Source of the DNA: Oxytricha trifallax
Lineage: Eukaryota; Ciliophora; Spirotrichea; Sporadotrichida; Oxytrichidae
Reading direction: 5' to 3'
Length of the DNA: 64,000 nucleotides
NCBI GenBank assembly: GCA_000711775.1
Contig: ARYC01000832.1
Span: forward strand, 1 to 64,000
Of the stretch, positions 37,788 through 49,539 are shown piece after piece. The first letter of the stretch is position 1. Every line of letters begins with the position of its first letter. The position numbers and the translations under genes were made by a program. The notes below the pieces were generated by a model. That model was not told where the DNA came from, ran no database searches, and saw nothing but the letters and a program-made list of their open reading frames with translations.

Positions 37788-38340
37788 TTAGCTAAAATAG
37801 CATAATTATAGGTGAATATATTAATCTAATCAATTTTGCACATGTTTGAATTTAATATTAAAATAAATATATATTTTTAGGTACTCTACCGCAGATTTTT
37901 ATGTATAAACCTGTATTGCGGTAGAGTACCTTAATTATAATAATTAAATAAAATAAATAAAGTTAAATACAGCATTACTTTTTACAGAAAATGCATGAAA
38001 TATTTATTTAATAAATTTTTTAATTAATATTAGGTTATTGTTACTTTTTAAGGCAACTTTACTTAAAGATTGAATATTTTAAGAGCTATAATTTTAATTT
38101 ATTATTCTCTTATTAATAATAATTAAATTACATATTACTTTTTCTACAAACTGCATTTCATATTTATTATAGCATTTAAATTTAAATATTTTCATAATTA
38201 ATATAATTAAGGTACTCTACCGCAAAACAGCCTAAATGCGGTAGAGTACCTAAAAATATAAATAAATCAATATAAATAAAGAGAAATGTAAAATCTTGAT
38301 TATTCATATTAATTCACTCAAATGTATCTATTTTAGCTAA
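37788..38340. repeat. Foldback structure with twin hairpins
   Basis: Outer ends TTAGCTAAAATAG (37788-37800) and CTATTTTAGCTAA (38328-38340) are complementary, and weaker inverted similarity runs inward. Each arm carries its own strong hairpin with identical 14-bp stem GGTACTCTACCGCA: 37880-37930 (23-base loop) and 38211-38250 (12-base loop). The sequence between the hairpins also contains related stretches (ATTACTTTTTACAG and ATTACTTTTTCTAC). It overlaps the 3' end of the gene on its right by about 20 bp. It may be a foldback transposon or an IES. Confidence 0.8.
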
Positions 38341-38676
38341 TTCTCTACAAATCATTCTATATCTTATCCATACTCCGTTTTCTCTGCCTATCTAAAACAT
38401 CATAGTAATTCCTGATTTGCACGTTATTTTAGGAGCCATTTAAGTTACTGGAATTTAATGTAGAAAATTAGGAGGGGTTTTGAGGTAGAGATAAGCCTGA
38501 ATTTTGCAACATTTATTGTTAATTTTTTGTTAAATTGGACCTAGATCTACCAGAAAGCAGGGAATTTGAATGGGGATTAGTGTTTTCATAAGAAATGCTG
38601 TAATTGCTATTTCTTCCATTCACTATAGATTAAATTATAAATATTTTAAAGAGATAAAAATAATATAAAAGAAGTA

Positions 38677-38731
<55 letters not shown>

Positions 38732-39495
38732 CCCAATATAGATTAGTTATGTATATCTGGTAGCAAGAGTGATAAATTTCCAACTTTACTATCATTTCGA
38801 TTGAGTGAATGAGAATGATTTTAATTGTGATTTGAGCCAATTAGTGTGGGATTACTTGGTAAAATGTTTGATTTATGATTTGAAATATGATTTCTTGAGT
38901 TTATGTCTTAAAGATATTGCTTTTTATTATAAATTGATAAAAAGGAGCATTTAAGGAAAAATGGTTTCATTATAAGATTTAAAAGTTATCAAAAGTTATG
39001 AAAATTTATAATTTTAAAGATGAAGTTGTGAATTTTTTAAAGAGTTAGGAGAAATATTCAAGGTATTTTGTTCTTAATTTAAAGCTTGTTGATTCTTTTT
39101 GTAAACTTATAGTAAAATAAGTGTAATATTTAAATAATTGATTAATCATAGTAGACTGAAGGCTGCTTTTGACCAGTTCCATTTTGATAAGCATTAATAA
39201 CCTAGGTGTAATCCTATTTAGCTTTAACCGGAGATTTTCTATTTACATTTTTTTGGACATTATTGACTTAAATTTGAGGTATTTATTGTTACTATGCTAC
39301 AGTATCTGATTAGTTTATGAGGAGTGCATGACTTTTTTGATTTCTTTCTTCGTCAGTAATTATTAATGAACTTTGATAAGTAGACTCTTGAATTGTTTAC
39401 AATTAGTGATCCTTGTCTTAAAATAAAGATTTTCTGCTTAATTCGTCTTTAGTATTTAAGTTTAAGTTATAATTTTTTTGAATTTAGTTAGTTAA
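38318..39495 (-). CDS. Gln/Asn/Ser-rich protein, function unknown
   Basis: Minus-strand blocks: about 39455-39140 (LNTKDELSRKSLFQDKDHQLQ...VNAYQNGTGQKQPSVYYDQ), 38880-38730 (SNILPSNPTLIGSNHNQNHS), an insert holding the TA microsatellite, and 38640-38318 (SIVNGRNSNYSISYENTNP...YDVLDRQRKRSMDKIQNDL) ending in TGA (38318-38320). Composition and TGA-only stopping support coding; no domain recognised. The 5' end was not determined. It could conceivably be the tail of a longer gene. Confidence 0.5.
38679..38727. repeat. TA microsatellite
   Basis: About 24 TA units between two coding blocks; in an intron or IES. Confidence 0.9.
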
Positions 39496-39500
39496 TTTGA

Positions 39501-39790
39501 TGGAAATCTTCGAATAAATAAAAAATCAATTTTTGAGGGAAATAATCGCTAAAAACAAGAATTCATATATAATATACTAATAGCACAAATAAATTTCTGA
39601 ATAAAAATGAAGTATTTCACTAAAGTTAATTATTAATTAAAATTAAAAAAAAGCTATAATTATTATTTTTAGCAAAATTAAAAGACCTTAGAATATGGCG
39701 ATATTCACACAATTAAATCATTCAAGAAGATACCTGACTAAATTTTAAAAGAATCTACAATTAAAATTTATAGAATTTTAAACTTGAATT
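39501..39790 (+). CDS. Possible small plus-strand gene
   Basis: ATG at 39501 opens MEIFEQIKNQFLREIIAKNK and more; a possible intron ends at TTTTTAG near 39672, followed by [20 protein letters not shown]. It overlaps the 3' end of the kinase gene on the other strand. Codon content looks coding but it is short and has no recognised homologue. Confidence 0.3.
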
Positions 39791-41856
39791 TGAGGTTTTT
39801 TAATATTATTAAGCTTAATACTAGAAACATCTATGTCAGTCCTTGATATTGATCTTTAATCTAGAGATGAGCAGTTAGAATCTGTTACAAAGCTATCACT
39901 ACCTTCTTTGATGATTGGATTATGTGATCGTGCATCAAGTTCTTTCTTTTTCTTATTTGATCTCTACAATTATTAATCCGTAGATATTACATTTGCACTA
40001 GGCTCCTAAATCCTAGGCGACTTGCTTAACTTAGAAGTATTTTTGTTTTAAGTTCCTTGTGAGGGTTTTATCATTTTTGGAGGAGAATTGTTTTAACTTT
40101 TAATAGAATCTCCTTTTAAACTCACGCTATCAACTACTTTTATTCTCAAGCTAACACCTTGCTAAGATTCTTTCTTTTTTACTATAATTTTAGGTTGAGA
40201 TATAATTTCATGCTAATTCTGCATCTCTTTTTAATTTCTTTAGGAGTTAAGATCTTCCTAATCAAAATCCTAATTATAAGTATCCTCTTTATCATTTAAA
40301 AGATTCTATTTCATGTCATTTTATTCTATGTTTAAATGATTAATAGCCTGTTAATTCTATATCAACAGCTATTCTTAACTGTTATATTAAAGTTCTTCAT
40401 AATGATTTTCATCTTAACTTAGTGAGACTAGCTTTTCGTTTTACTATTAACTTTTTGTTGAAATTTTTAATCTTTTAGTACTCTTGCTAAGTTTTAATAG
40501 ATTATTTTAGCTAAGTTGCTATAAAGGATTTTAATCCGTCCCGTTTGAAATTATTTAAGGCTTCAATGTTAGGCTTTAAATCTCATTTGATGAATTTATT
40601 TGCTGTCCAACGAAGACAGAGGCAAGTCTAATTTATGAGGGCTTTTCAGCACTTATAGGAGAAGTTTACACATTTTATTATTTTGAGAGGGTAGAGTAGT
40701 TTCTGTATTTTGCAAGAGGTAGCCGCTCTGTTAATGAAAATAGATTCTTGCTTATTTTTATGGTTTTTAAAAGTACGTTATCCTGATTTTTAATTGAGTG
40801 GGAAATTGACTCGGTAAATCTTTTATAGTATTCTGGGAAATATTTCTTTAGTTTACCTTCAACAACAGGATGCGCCAATATTTGATCTAATATTAAAATA
40901 ACATTAAAAATTCATGAATCTTACCACAGCTGGGTCTCATTTATGGAGAAACTTGTATCATATACTTTAGGATGTTGCTCATATCTTAGCTAAAATGTGT
41001 AGGGATCTTCGGGTAAACACCTTTAGTTACCCTTTTATAAAGACCTTGCATGTCATCGGCTTAAAAAGGAGGTTTCAAAGCACACATTTCATAGCAAACA
41101 CACCCAAGTGACCATATATCGCTCTTTCCATCATAAGGCATGTCCCTCCATACTTCTGGACTTGCATAATAAGGGGTTCCTGTTTAAGTATAGCTCAGCC
41201 CTTTCTTGGCTACTTTTGATACATTGAGATCCCCAAGCTTAGCTCTCATATCTTTGTACAGAAATAGATTGGCACTCTAGTAAAATGTTGAATTTAAGCG
41301 AAATTACCTTCATATCTCTATGTAAAATTTTCATGTCATGTAAAGCCTTCAACCCCATTACAATTTGTATAAAAATATACCAAATTTTCTTCTCTTTAAT
41401 ATATCCCTCTCTTTCTTAATATTAGCAAATTTTTTGAAACATATCCCCGTTGTCTGCACATTCCATTACTATGCTATATTTAGAAGAAATACACGATTTA
41501 TTTATTCTTACCAAAGTGATTATGAAGCTTCATCAATAAAAGCTTCTTTATAAGCTATTACATTTGGATGATTAATTGATGCTAATATTCTGACTTCATT
41601 TAAAGCGTTTTCTTTTTCTTTGTCACTTAGATTTTACATTTTTACCTTCTTAAGAGCATAAATTTCTTCGTCTTCCAGACGTTTGACTTTATACACACTA
41701 CTAAACTTTAATTTATTGAATTTAATTACTTAAATATTTATTACATAAATTATACAAAGTATATAAGCTCCATCGCCTGAATTTAAAATTTAAAGATAGA
41801 AAAAATAGATAAATACCAAGCTTTTTTAGTATTGTAAACTCATTAATTTTAGACAT
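39718..41856 (-). CDS. NEK (NIMA-related) protein kinase
   Basis: Starts at ATG 41856 ([20 protein letters not shown] after removing inserts). Kinase landmarks: glycine loop GDGAYSSVYKV, catalytic lysine in [19 protein letters not shown], catalytic loop ILHRDMK, DLN in place of [35 protein letters not shown]. The GTPYYASPE and LGCVxYExCxLKPPF motifs are typical of NEK kinases, which act at basal bodies and cilia and in cell-cycle control. It has several inserts: a GT-AG intron after LKKLG, a TA-bounded insert in the glycine loop, an intron near 41495-41535, and one after HRDMK (about 41275-41305). The C-terminal tail is Gln/Ser-rich and ends at TGA 39718-39720. DLN in the Mg-binding loop is a common NEK variant and not a sign of inactivity. 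Confidence 0.85.
41725..41777 (-). other. Candidate IES with TA pointer in the kinase gene
   Basis: In coding sense GDGAY is followed by an AT-rich insert and then SSVYKV; joining at TA on both sides restores the glycine loop. Limits are approximate and an intron is not excluded. Confidence 0.5.
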
Positions 41857-42082
41857 TTCTCAATAAGAATTTGATGCGCTAATAAAAATTATAAAATTTA
41901 TCTTGATATTTTTAGGATTTATAATTAAGTTAAAGATTTGACTATTTCTTATAATTGCATTTCATTAATATACTTTGATTAAATCTCGGTTTATAATCTG
42001 CTACATTCATCTTTCTATATGTTCTATTAATTTTAATTTATATAACACAATATCCGAGATAGTTTTAATCAATGAGTAAATA
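41857..42082. other. Intergenic, AT-rich
   Basis: Between the kinase start and the ankyrin-gene stop; no gene seen. It must hold the kinase promoter. Confidence 0.5.
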
Positions 42083-45000
42083 TCAATTGAATTCATTGGA
42101 TAATTATAATTATTAAATTCTGACCTTGGTCTTATCTTTTGGATCGTATCTATCTTTAACGTCTCTCAAGAGTCTATTTAGCTTTTCAAAGGATCCCGAT
42201 TGAGCTGCTGCATGACAAGGAGTGCGCCATCTGTCTGCTAAAACTGGAAGTTCAGGGTATGCTTCAAGGCAATCCATTATTTCATTTATCTTTTCTGGGG
42301 GCATTTCATTATTTAATTTATACAAGAAATATCTATCTGCCCACAATTATTCATGGGTTACTTATATTATTATTATTATTATCTGATAACATGCAAGACC
42401 AGTAAAGAGTAGAAGTGTGGAAAATAGGGTTAAACATCAAAAGTTTGTTATCATGTGTATTCGCATAAGGACCTGGTTTTTATAGCTCATCAGCATATTT
42501 ATTTAGTTCATCTTTTGAAATAAATTTATTTTCTTAAATCTTCCTTAGTAAATTCAAATCCATAATTTTTTATTTTGATTATTAATTTGCAATTTATGCT
42601 AAAAATCATATTTACAAGTTTTTATGTAGACTAGTTTTATTAATATATAAAATCATTAGGTATATTACAAAATTTATACTAACTTTTATAACAATGGTAT
42701 TCAATATTTATCACTGAATGTCAGAATTAAAATTAAATTTATAGCTTCAAGATTTTTATTGATAGGATATACTATTTTTTTTTACAAATATCAGTAAGAA
42801 TCTTTTGTTTAAACATCTATCAATTTGTTCAAAATAAGATGTTACAGAAAACCATTTAACAACCATTGCAGAGAGATAAATTAAATAATTTAAAAGATAT
42901 CATAAATCAATAAAACCCATATATTCCCTTCATATTTAATTACCTTAAATGATTGCAATATAACAACTATTCTTATTTTAATGAATTAAAAAAAATAATA
43001 AAGATATATATGAGGATAAAAAATTTTCAAATTATTGGTGATTGCTTTCGCTTTATTTATTTTTATTATAAAAATAAAAAGAAATAAAATAAAATATGGT
43101 TATAATTGTCAACTAATAATTTTACACATTCAACATGTTTAAACTTGCCTGCATAGTCGATAGGGAAAAATCCATACTTATCAGGGATATACTATTTCGC
43201 ATCATATTCAAGTAGATTGCTGACAACCCTGGTACGACCGTATATGCAAGCCCAATGCAAAGGAGTGAAGCGAGAATGTGGATTTTATGTATCAACATCA
43301 GCTTAACTTCCAATCAAATATTGCACCACTTCAGATTTGGTAATATTTTTAAAAATATATGCGAATGTATAAATTAATATAGCGTGAATAAATCATTAAG
43401 TAATATATTAACTTTTAATAAAAATATGAAATTAATTGAAAAAGTAAATGATGATTATATTAAAATCTAAGAAATAGCTTGAGTTTGACTGACATTATGT
43501 GATACTAATTATTTTTTATTTATTAGGTTATTTTGTTTTGGTAAAGTAATGTTGGTAATCTAAAATTTACTCATTTATAATATAATTTATTTATTGAGCA
43601 ATCCATTGTTAATTTTGTCAAAAAGAGTTAACATATTTTATTTAATATATTTTTAATAATTAAACTGTACTTATTTTAATAATAATAGCTTAATTTTAAA
43701 ACTTCTATAGTTAAAATAGAATAAATGTATAACGAAGTTTAATTAATAAATTAGAAACTTAAACGAGGGAGCTTTTCTGCTAAAATGAACTATCATTTAC
43801 TCACAAAAAATCTTGCCCATGCAACATTTAAGTTAAGAGAGAGTTAATTTATAAATTTATATTTAAGAAATAATCAAACAATTAAACTTATTTATAAACT
43901 GTAAGGCAATCGAGAAATGCTCGACAACTTTTCTCGATTGCCTTACATAATGTAAATAAAGCAAAAAATTTAGAACAATTTTAATTTAATATTATAATTG
44001 ATCAAATTAAGTTGATGTATTATTTCTTATAATTCGACGAATATTTAAAATTTATGCCAATTGCTAGTTTACTCTATCTTGGTGATCGTACACACAACTC
44101 AGTTAGAGCGGGGTATTGCCATATTTATCTTGTCTATTAACCTTTTGCTTGAGGTCTCTTGAATCAATGTTTTGACTTTTCAAATTTTCTATGGTTTGTC
44201 TAATGACTTCGTATCTCTACTCTAATGCTGCTCTATGTAAGATTGTTCTTCCATCTCGGTCCACGAATAAAAAAGTAAAAAACACCATTAAACATAATCG
44301 AATTGATCAATATCTCCTTTTATCAATAAATCAGGGTCTAGGAAATTGAAAGCTTCGCTATTTGGATCCATATTTTTGAATTTAGTTTCTGTAGGCCTGA
44401 ATATTCTCTTCAAAAATTCATCGTTTAGATATTCATCATCTCCTGGATTATCTTCATTTTAATTTTGTTTTTTGTTAATCTGATTTGCAACCCTCAAATC
44501 CCCTTGAGATCCATTATTTGATATAACCCCTTGCATTTAATTTATAATTCATCAATATCATATTAAACTAAAATTATAATTTATCTTGAATAAATTAAAA
44601 CTAAACCCCCGTACCCCCTGATCTTACAGTGCTTGGATTAGTGTTATAATTAGAAATCTCCCCTTACGAAGCGGACGCTTTCATTCCTTATTTCAAGGGC
44701 TATCCTGGTGAGTTGTTGATGCTTGTATTGTTTGTATTCCCTGTCTGATTTAATAAAATGTTTTGAGTTGCGCTAGTAAACCCATCCACTCCATATTTAT
44801 CTGTTTGCTGTTTCTACTAAGCAGGCTGTTTCATGTTTTAAACGTTGGCTTGGATAGATGGTTTGACGTTTGAAGAGTTCTGAATTGCATTTTTTTAAGC
44901 AATTTTTATGTTATTATCTAAAACTAAGAGGCATGTTGATATAAAGGGTTTTTAATTTTTTTGGACAAATTAAAAACTACTTTAGTTTTAACTAAAGTGA

Positions 45001-45382
45001 AATTTTAAACATAATATATCTATAAGATATTACTATATTTTATACCATATAATTTTTTTAGAACAAATTTAAGTAATTTTATAATAATTATACTAATTAA
45101 TAAGCTTTTGGCATTGCAATTTAATTTGATTTTGCTATTTTAATGAAATTATTGGCTTACTATGAAAATTAATAAAAATATTGTTCTTTAACTAATTACA
45201 TCTATTATTTTATAAAATTTCCTTCACATTAATTGAAACTTTATCTTGGGTAATATTTATATTTGCCATAAAATTAAGCTTCCTTGAGTATTAACTTTTT
45301 ATTGTTAGTTTTATTAAGCTTTATTAGTTGCACCAGGGTCAACCTGATTATTCTTGGCAAAAAACCCTTTTATATTGTTCAT
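42083..45382 (-). CDS. Ankyrin-repeat protein
   Basis: Starts at ATG 45382 (MNNIKGFFAKNNQVDPGATN). A Gln/Asn/Ser-rich N-terminal region follows (44930-44605 and 44530-44300). Ankyrin repeats follow: DRDGRTILHRAALEQRYEVI (44265-44200), DKYGNTPLQLSCVYDHQD (about 44130-44075), RFTPLHWACIYGRTRVVSNL (43285-43200), DKYGFFPIDYAGKF, and RTPCHAAAQSGSFEKLNRLL (42225-42165). TGA at 42083-42085. It has two pointer-flanked inserts (44525-44609; near 42345-42395) and longer AT-rich inserts at 44030-43330 and 43105-42570. Ankyrin repeats bind other proteins; the target cannot be told. The last block (from MDLNLLRK at 42566) begins with its own ATG and could be a separate gene. Confidence 0.7.
42343..42393 (-). 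other. Candidate IES with TGT pointer
   Basis: In coding sense WSCMW is interrupted after TGCATG by an ATA-rich stretch containing TGA; TGT occurs at both edges, and removal gives LYWSCM-WADRYFLY in frame. Confidence 0.55.
43330..44030. other. Non-coding insert in the ankyrin gene
   Basis: About 700 AT-rich bases between ankyrin blocks. The only structure seen is the hairpin at 43902-43945. Confidence 0.5.
43902..43945. repeat. Strong hairpin
   Basis: GTAAGGCAATCGAGAAA and its complement are separated by a 10-base loop containing GCTCGACAAC. It is GC-richer than its surroundings and lies in non-coding DNA. It recalls the paired hairpins at 37880-38250 in size but shares no stem sequence. 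Confidence 0.8.
44525..44609 (-). other. IES with GGGGTT pointer in the ankyrin gene
   Basis: GGGGTT (AACCCC on plus) at 44604-44609 and 44525-44530. Excision of 79 bp gives VRSGGTGV-ISNNGSQGDL in frame. The insert has no coding sense. Confidence 0.8.
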
Positions 45383-45580
45383 ATTTCTTTCTTAATTTAA
45401 TTCAAATTTATCTTATTTAAACTTATATTATATCGAATGAGATTGCTCATTATTTGCTTTTATACAATAGTTAATTATAAATTTATAAAATATTATTGTC
45501 AAAAATATAAAAAATGTGATTACTAATTAAGTTTAAAGTAAAACAATAAGTTAATGATTAATTTAAAGCAATACTAAAAA

Positions 45581-46233
45581 ATGAAATCAATTTAAGTTAA
45601 GGATGAAGCATTCCTAAAGATGATGCTTCACGTTGTCAAGTATCACAAAAACGATTGCTTGGGTGTACTTCTAGGTCAAAAACAAGATAACAAGTTAGTC
45701 GTAGAAGATATAGTTCCACTATTCCATCAGAGGTACATGGCTGGTCCCTTTTATCATAAAAAATTTAATCTTTCAATTGACATTAAACATTTTGAAATCC
45801 CTTGGAAATAGCATTTGACATGATAGAGAGTGTTGTGCTTTAAGCTTAAGGAAATCAATTGCAAATTATAGGCTTGTATGAAGCTCCCATCTCCTCAAAG
45901 TCAAACGATCAAATAACCTCAAGTGCCGCTTTAAGTATCGCACAGCAATTAAAACTGTAAAATCAAATTGATACGCCAGCCATCATAGTTTTTGAGACTT
46001 TAACTAAGCGTAGAGAAGTCGGAGATCAAATTCAGCACTATTAAAAGATGGATGTGCAGGGTTATATAGTTAATCAAAATAACAATGCAGTTTAGGCCAC
46101 TGAATTTAAAAGAGCAGAATTTTCAATATGCGAGCCTTACATCACCAGTCAGAAATATCTTGGGTTCTGTGACTTCGACGATCACTTTGAAAATGTTGAT
46201 AATGACTGGCTCAATAGAGCTTTGTTTAATTGA
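45581..46233 (+). CDS. EMC8/EMC9-type subunit of the ER membrane protein complex
   Basis: Starts at ATG 45581, TGA at 46231-46233, one intron; 194 residues after splicing, near the usual length of EMC8/9 (about 200). Motifs: VKDEAFLKMMLHVVKYHKND (compare the start of EMC8, alpha helix KMxLHAAKYP), VEDIVPLFHQ (matching DCVPLFH), IIGLYEAP (at the place of the VVGYYHAN motif; the JAMM histidine is absent, as expected for the inactive MPN fold), PAIIVFETL and FDFDDHFENVDNDWLN near the end (matching FDxHLDDIxxDW). EMC inserts membrane proteins at the ER. No IES seen, so this gene may lie on one MDS. Confidence 0.85.
45744..45811 (+). other. GT-AG intron of the EMC8/9 gene
   Basis: GTCCCT...AATAG, 68 bases; without it RYMA-AFDMIESVVLQ is continuous and aligns with EMC8. 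Confidence 0.8.
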
Positions 46234-46614
46234 TACTAAATATATGATATTGAGAAAGAACTCTATGAATCTCTAATCACAATTAAATGAAATCATAAAA
46301 AAAAATCGTGTTTTAATATATGTCCTTATGTATATTAATTAATTTATACTTCTTCCAATTTTGTCTAAACTCATTAAAGATGCTTAATTTAGCGATGTAG
46401 ATAGTAAAGAAATTTTGTTTTAACTTAAATTTCAATTTGCTTTCACATTTATTAAGAGGCATCTAGGTATTATGTTTCCCATTTATCAAACTAATTTTTG
46501 GTTAAATTCATTAAATCTGCAATTTACAATTCTCGGATTACTTTAATTTCTGGATTTATGCAAGATTGATATTTAATAGTTGGCAATTTCAACTCAAATC
46601 TGCATTAAAGAGTG
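46234..46614. other. Intergenic, convergent gene ends
   Basis: AT-rich region between two convergent stop codons. Nothing recognised. Confidence 0.45.
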
Positions 46615-49406
46615 TCATCCAGTATAATATGCTGCTATTATCAAATTTAAATCTAATTTAAAATAACGATTAATGTTAAATTTCATTTAATTACCATCCA
46701 TATTAATGGACTTTATATGAATTTTATAATATTAATTCTTGTCAACTTGACTGCTTAAAAATACTTAATCATTTATAACTTAAGTATCATTATGAAGTAT
46801 CTATTCAATAGACTAGTCAGCAATTTGATCAATAGCCTATTCATATTCTTAATGAAATTATTGTGTATTTTAGTCATTTTTATTACTACTTTATGTCTAT
46901 AATACGTCTACTTGAGTTATGAGTATAGTTTAATCTTAAAAGTCATCAACTGTATCATTATTATCTAATTACTCAATGTTTAAATCTACAACTTTTTACT
47001 ACATATTTTACTATGAAATTTCATGATTTTATTTGTCTTAACTTTCAATCAATAACTAATGAGGATCTAGAATCTATATATTGTCATTATTATATAAATT
47101 TTAGAGTCTTGATTGAATGTTTGCATTTGTTATGTTTAAAGTTTGATTCTACGAATTTTCAAATGAAGCTAGATTTTATTGGTAAAAAGGGGAATTGAAA
47201 TTGTCAAAATCAATCTCAATTTTATAGATATTTTTCTCTTTATCATAGTAAAAGTTACTTAGAGTTATTAACTTTTTTAATAATTTACTATGATTGTTGC
47301 CGTTTTTCTTGAGATATTTCAGAAGCAACTCTGTCTTATCAATGCCTATATTATTGTTAAGATAAATATAACTTTCAAGAAATTTATATTGGATAAAAAA
47401 CTCTTAAAAATTTAATTATAAATTACCAATTCTTACTTAAAAGAAAAGGTAAAATAAGCTTGACGTTTAAAATAAATTATTTTTATTATAAATAATTGGG
47501 GGAAATTGCTCTCTCACAAATTTGTGAAAAGTTTGTTGATAATTTTATTATAATTGAAAAATAAAATATGGAATTACTTTGCTATAGAAATTTTCAAAAA
47601 TTATATGCATGTTTCATTAATTAAATCTTAAATAAATTATCTTGCAACTATAGTAATCGCAATAATTCTCTATTCTTAATCATCAATGCTATTTAGTAGA
47701 AGTTGGATTGGCCTAAATACCACTATGTAATTTTGGTTTTAGCTTTGATATTTTGTTATTCTCATAAGATTTTACAAATTATTCTAATTTTTATACTTTG
47801 ATAGCTGCTTTTATAAATCATTTTATGCTCCAAGATATTTTGTCGACTTATATGAAATAGCTTTGTTTTCCAAAAATATTTAAAGCTAAAATAAAGGTAG
47901 AACATTATGTTTAATCTTACTTATAATTTGTAATTTGTGAAATTGTAAAGCAAGTCATTTACTTCTCTTAAAGTTAAGAATCGCTATTTTATATAATTTC
48001 CTGTTTCAACTTATAATTAAGGCATCCTATAGAGTAAAGTTTGATAATCTATTTCAAAGAAAGTATGAAAATGTTGAGCAATTAAATATTAAACTTACTT
48101 AACTTTTGCAAAGTATCTGTCCTTGCCATTAGATGTCAATTTTTGAATCTTTATGTAAAACTTCTCAAAGTTAGGTCTTCTCTCTGCTGGTAAGAAACCT
48201 CTTAATATAACTTGCAAATTCTAAGTGTCTAATTGCAATTGACCATAGTCATCAATCCATATTATAGAACAAATGATTTCTTGGCATTATTCTGCTGTTA
48301 GGAAATAGACAAATGGTAGATATTTGAATGGAAGGAAGACTGATTACTTTTATTGAGACTCGTTCTTGTGGTTTAAACCTACAACTGTAATTTTTATAGA
48401 GTTTAAAATCACTCTTTAAACTAGCTCTTAAGAATTATCTTAAACATTGTGCATTAACTAAGTCTCAATTTTACCATCTTCGAGTTCTATCAGACCACTC
48501 AATCTATACTCCTTCATTAGCAAATTAAATTCAGATTTAATGTCTATCATTTCCATAAAGGGATTGTCTATTAATTTGTGTACATTTTCATAGTCATTTA
48601 ATGAAGTTAAAATACTGAATTTCTATCCATACTTCTTAGATCTTACGCTTTCAATTACTTTTGAGATTTACATGAACTTTGTTTTGTTTTGCTCATCAGA
48701 TAAAATTGATCTTAAAGTGTTGATATCAGTGTTTTGGAATAATTGCGATTTGCTTAAATTTTATAGTTGTTGTAGAATAAAACTTGAATGATCATCTTGA
48801 GACAGAGAAAGTGAATTTAATATTTAATTAAGAGACAAAGAACTGTTTCCTATTTTAATTTTAAATTAATTAAACATAGATTACCCAAAAATAATTTCAT
48901 GATTCATAATAGTTAATTCCGAAAATTAAAAATAAAACATTTCCTTTGCTGCTTTAATCTCTAATTGAAACATCCTAGTTCAACTACCTATATCGACTCA
49001 TTAAATTTGCCTAATTTCCCTCATTTTTCACGCTTGAATTATGCTTCGATTTAGAACCATCCCCTAATTTACTTCCCTTAACAAACCCTAACTGAGTCTT
49101 GAAGAATTCAGATTTTGACTTAAACATATCAAGAGCATCCTATAATTTTCTCAATTCTTCCTCGGAATCATTTTAACCAGCTACTTTTATATTTGTTTTT
49201 GAATTATTGAGCTGACTCGTTGAATGCTGATTTCTCAAGTTATTGATTGCCTTCTCTAATTAGTTATTGAGCGATTCAATTTACACTAGGCTTGAAACTC
49301 TTTCGTTTATTTAATCAACTTGTTTTTTTGAGGAAGATTTAGTGACTGACGTTTTATTTGAAATACTTTAATTGTGTTTTATTGTCTAATTTTAATTCTA
49401 ATCCAT
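46615..49406 (-). CDS. Gln-rich protein with coiled-coil, function unknown
   Basis: ATG at 49406 (MDQNQNQTIKHNQSISNKTS). Then a charged helical part (ERVSSLVQIESLNNQLEKAI, 49300-49200), a block at about 48890-48440 (NSLSLSQDDHSSFILQQLQ...LMKEYRLSGLIELEDGKIE), one at 48375-48080 (VFLPFKYLPFVYFLTAEQCQ...GKDRYFAKV), one at about 47400-47185 (YIYLNNNIGIDKTELLLKYL) and a final part 46990-46615 (VVDLNIEQLDNNDTVDDFQD...DLNLIIAAYYTG, TGA). The blocks are separated by AT-rich inserts. No domain recognised; the middle may be a folded domain. Whether all blocks form one gene is inferred from strand and order. Confidence 0.55.
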
Positions 49407-49539
49407 GGTTAAATTCGTTGATTGAGATTAGCTTGCATTATTGAATAAAAAGGTTAATGATAACTCTTAATCCAAATAAAGTTTAAATAAAATCTAATTT
49501 AAATTAAAATAGTGCAATATTATTGGTGCCTTACTCCTC

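Noticed and set aside
38679..38727. TA repeat as a functional element
   Set aside because: A plain microsatellite within a non-coding insert; nothing links it to a role.
39718..41856. DLN motif of the NEK kinase as a sign of inactivity
   Set aside because: DLG/DLN-type variants of DFG are common in the NEK family, and the other catalytic motifs are intact.
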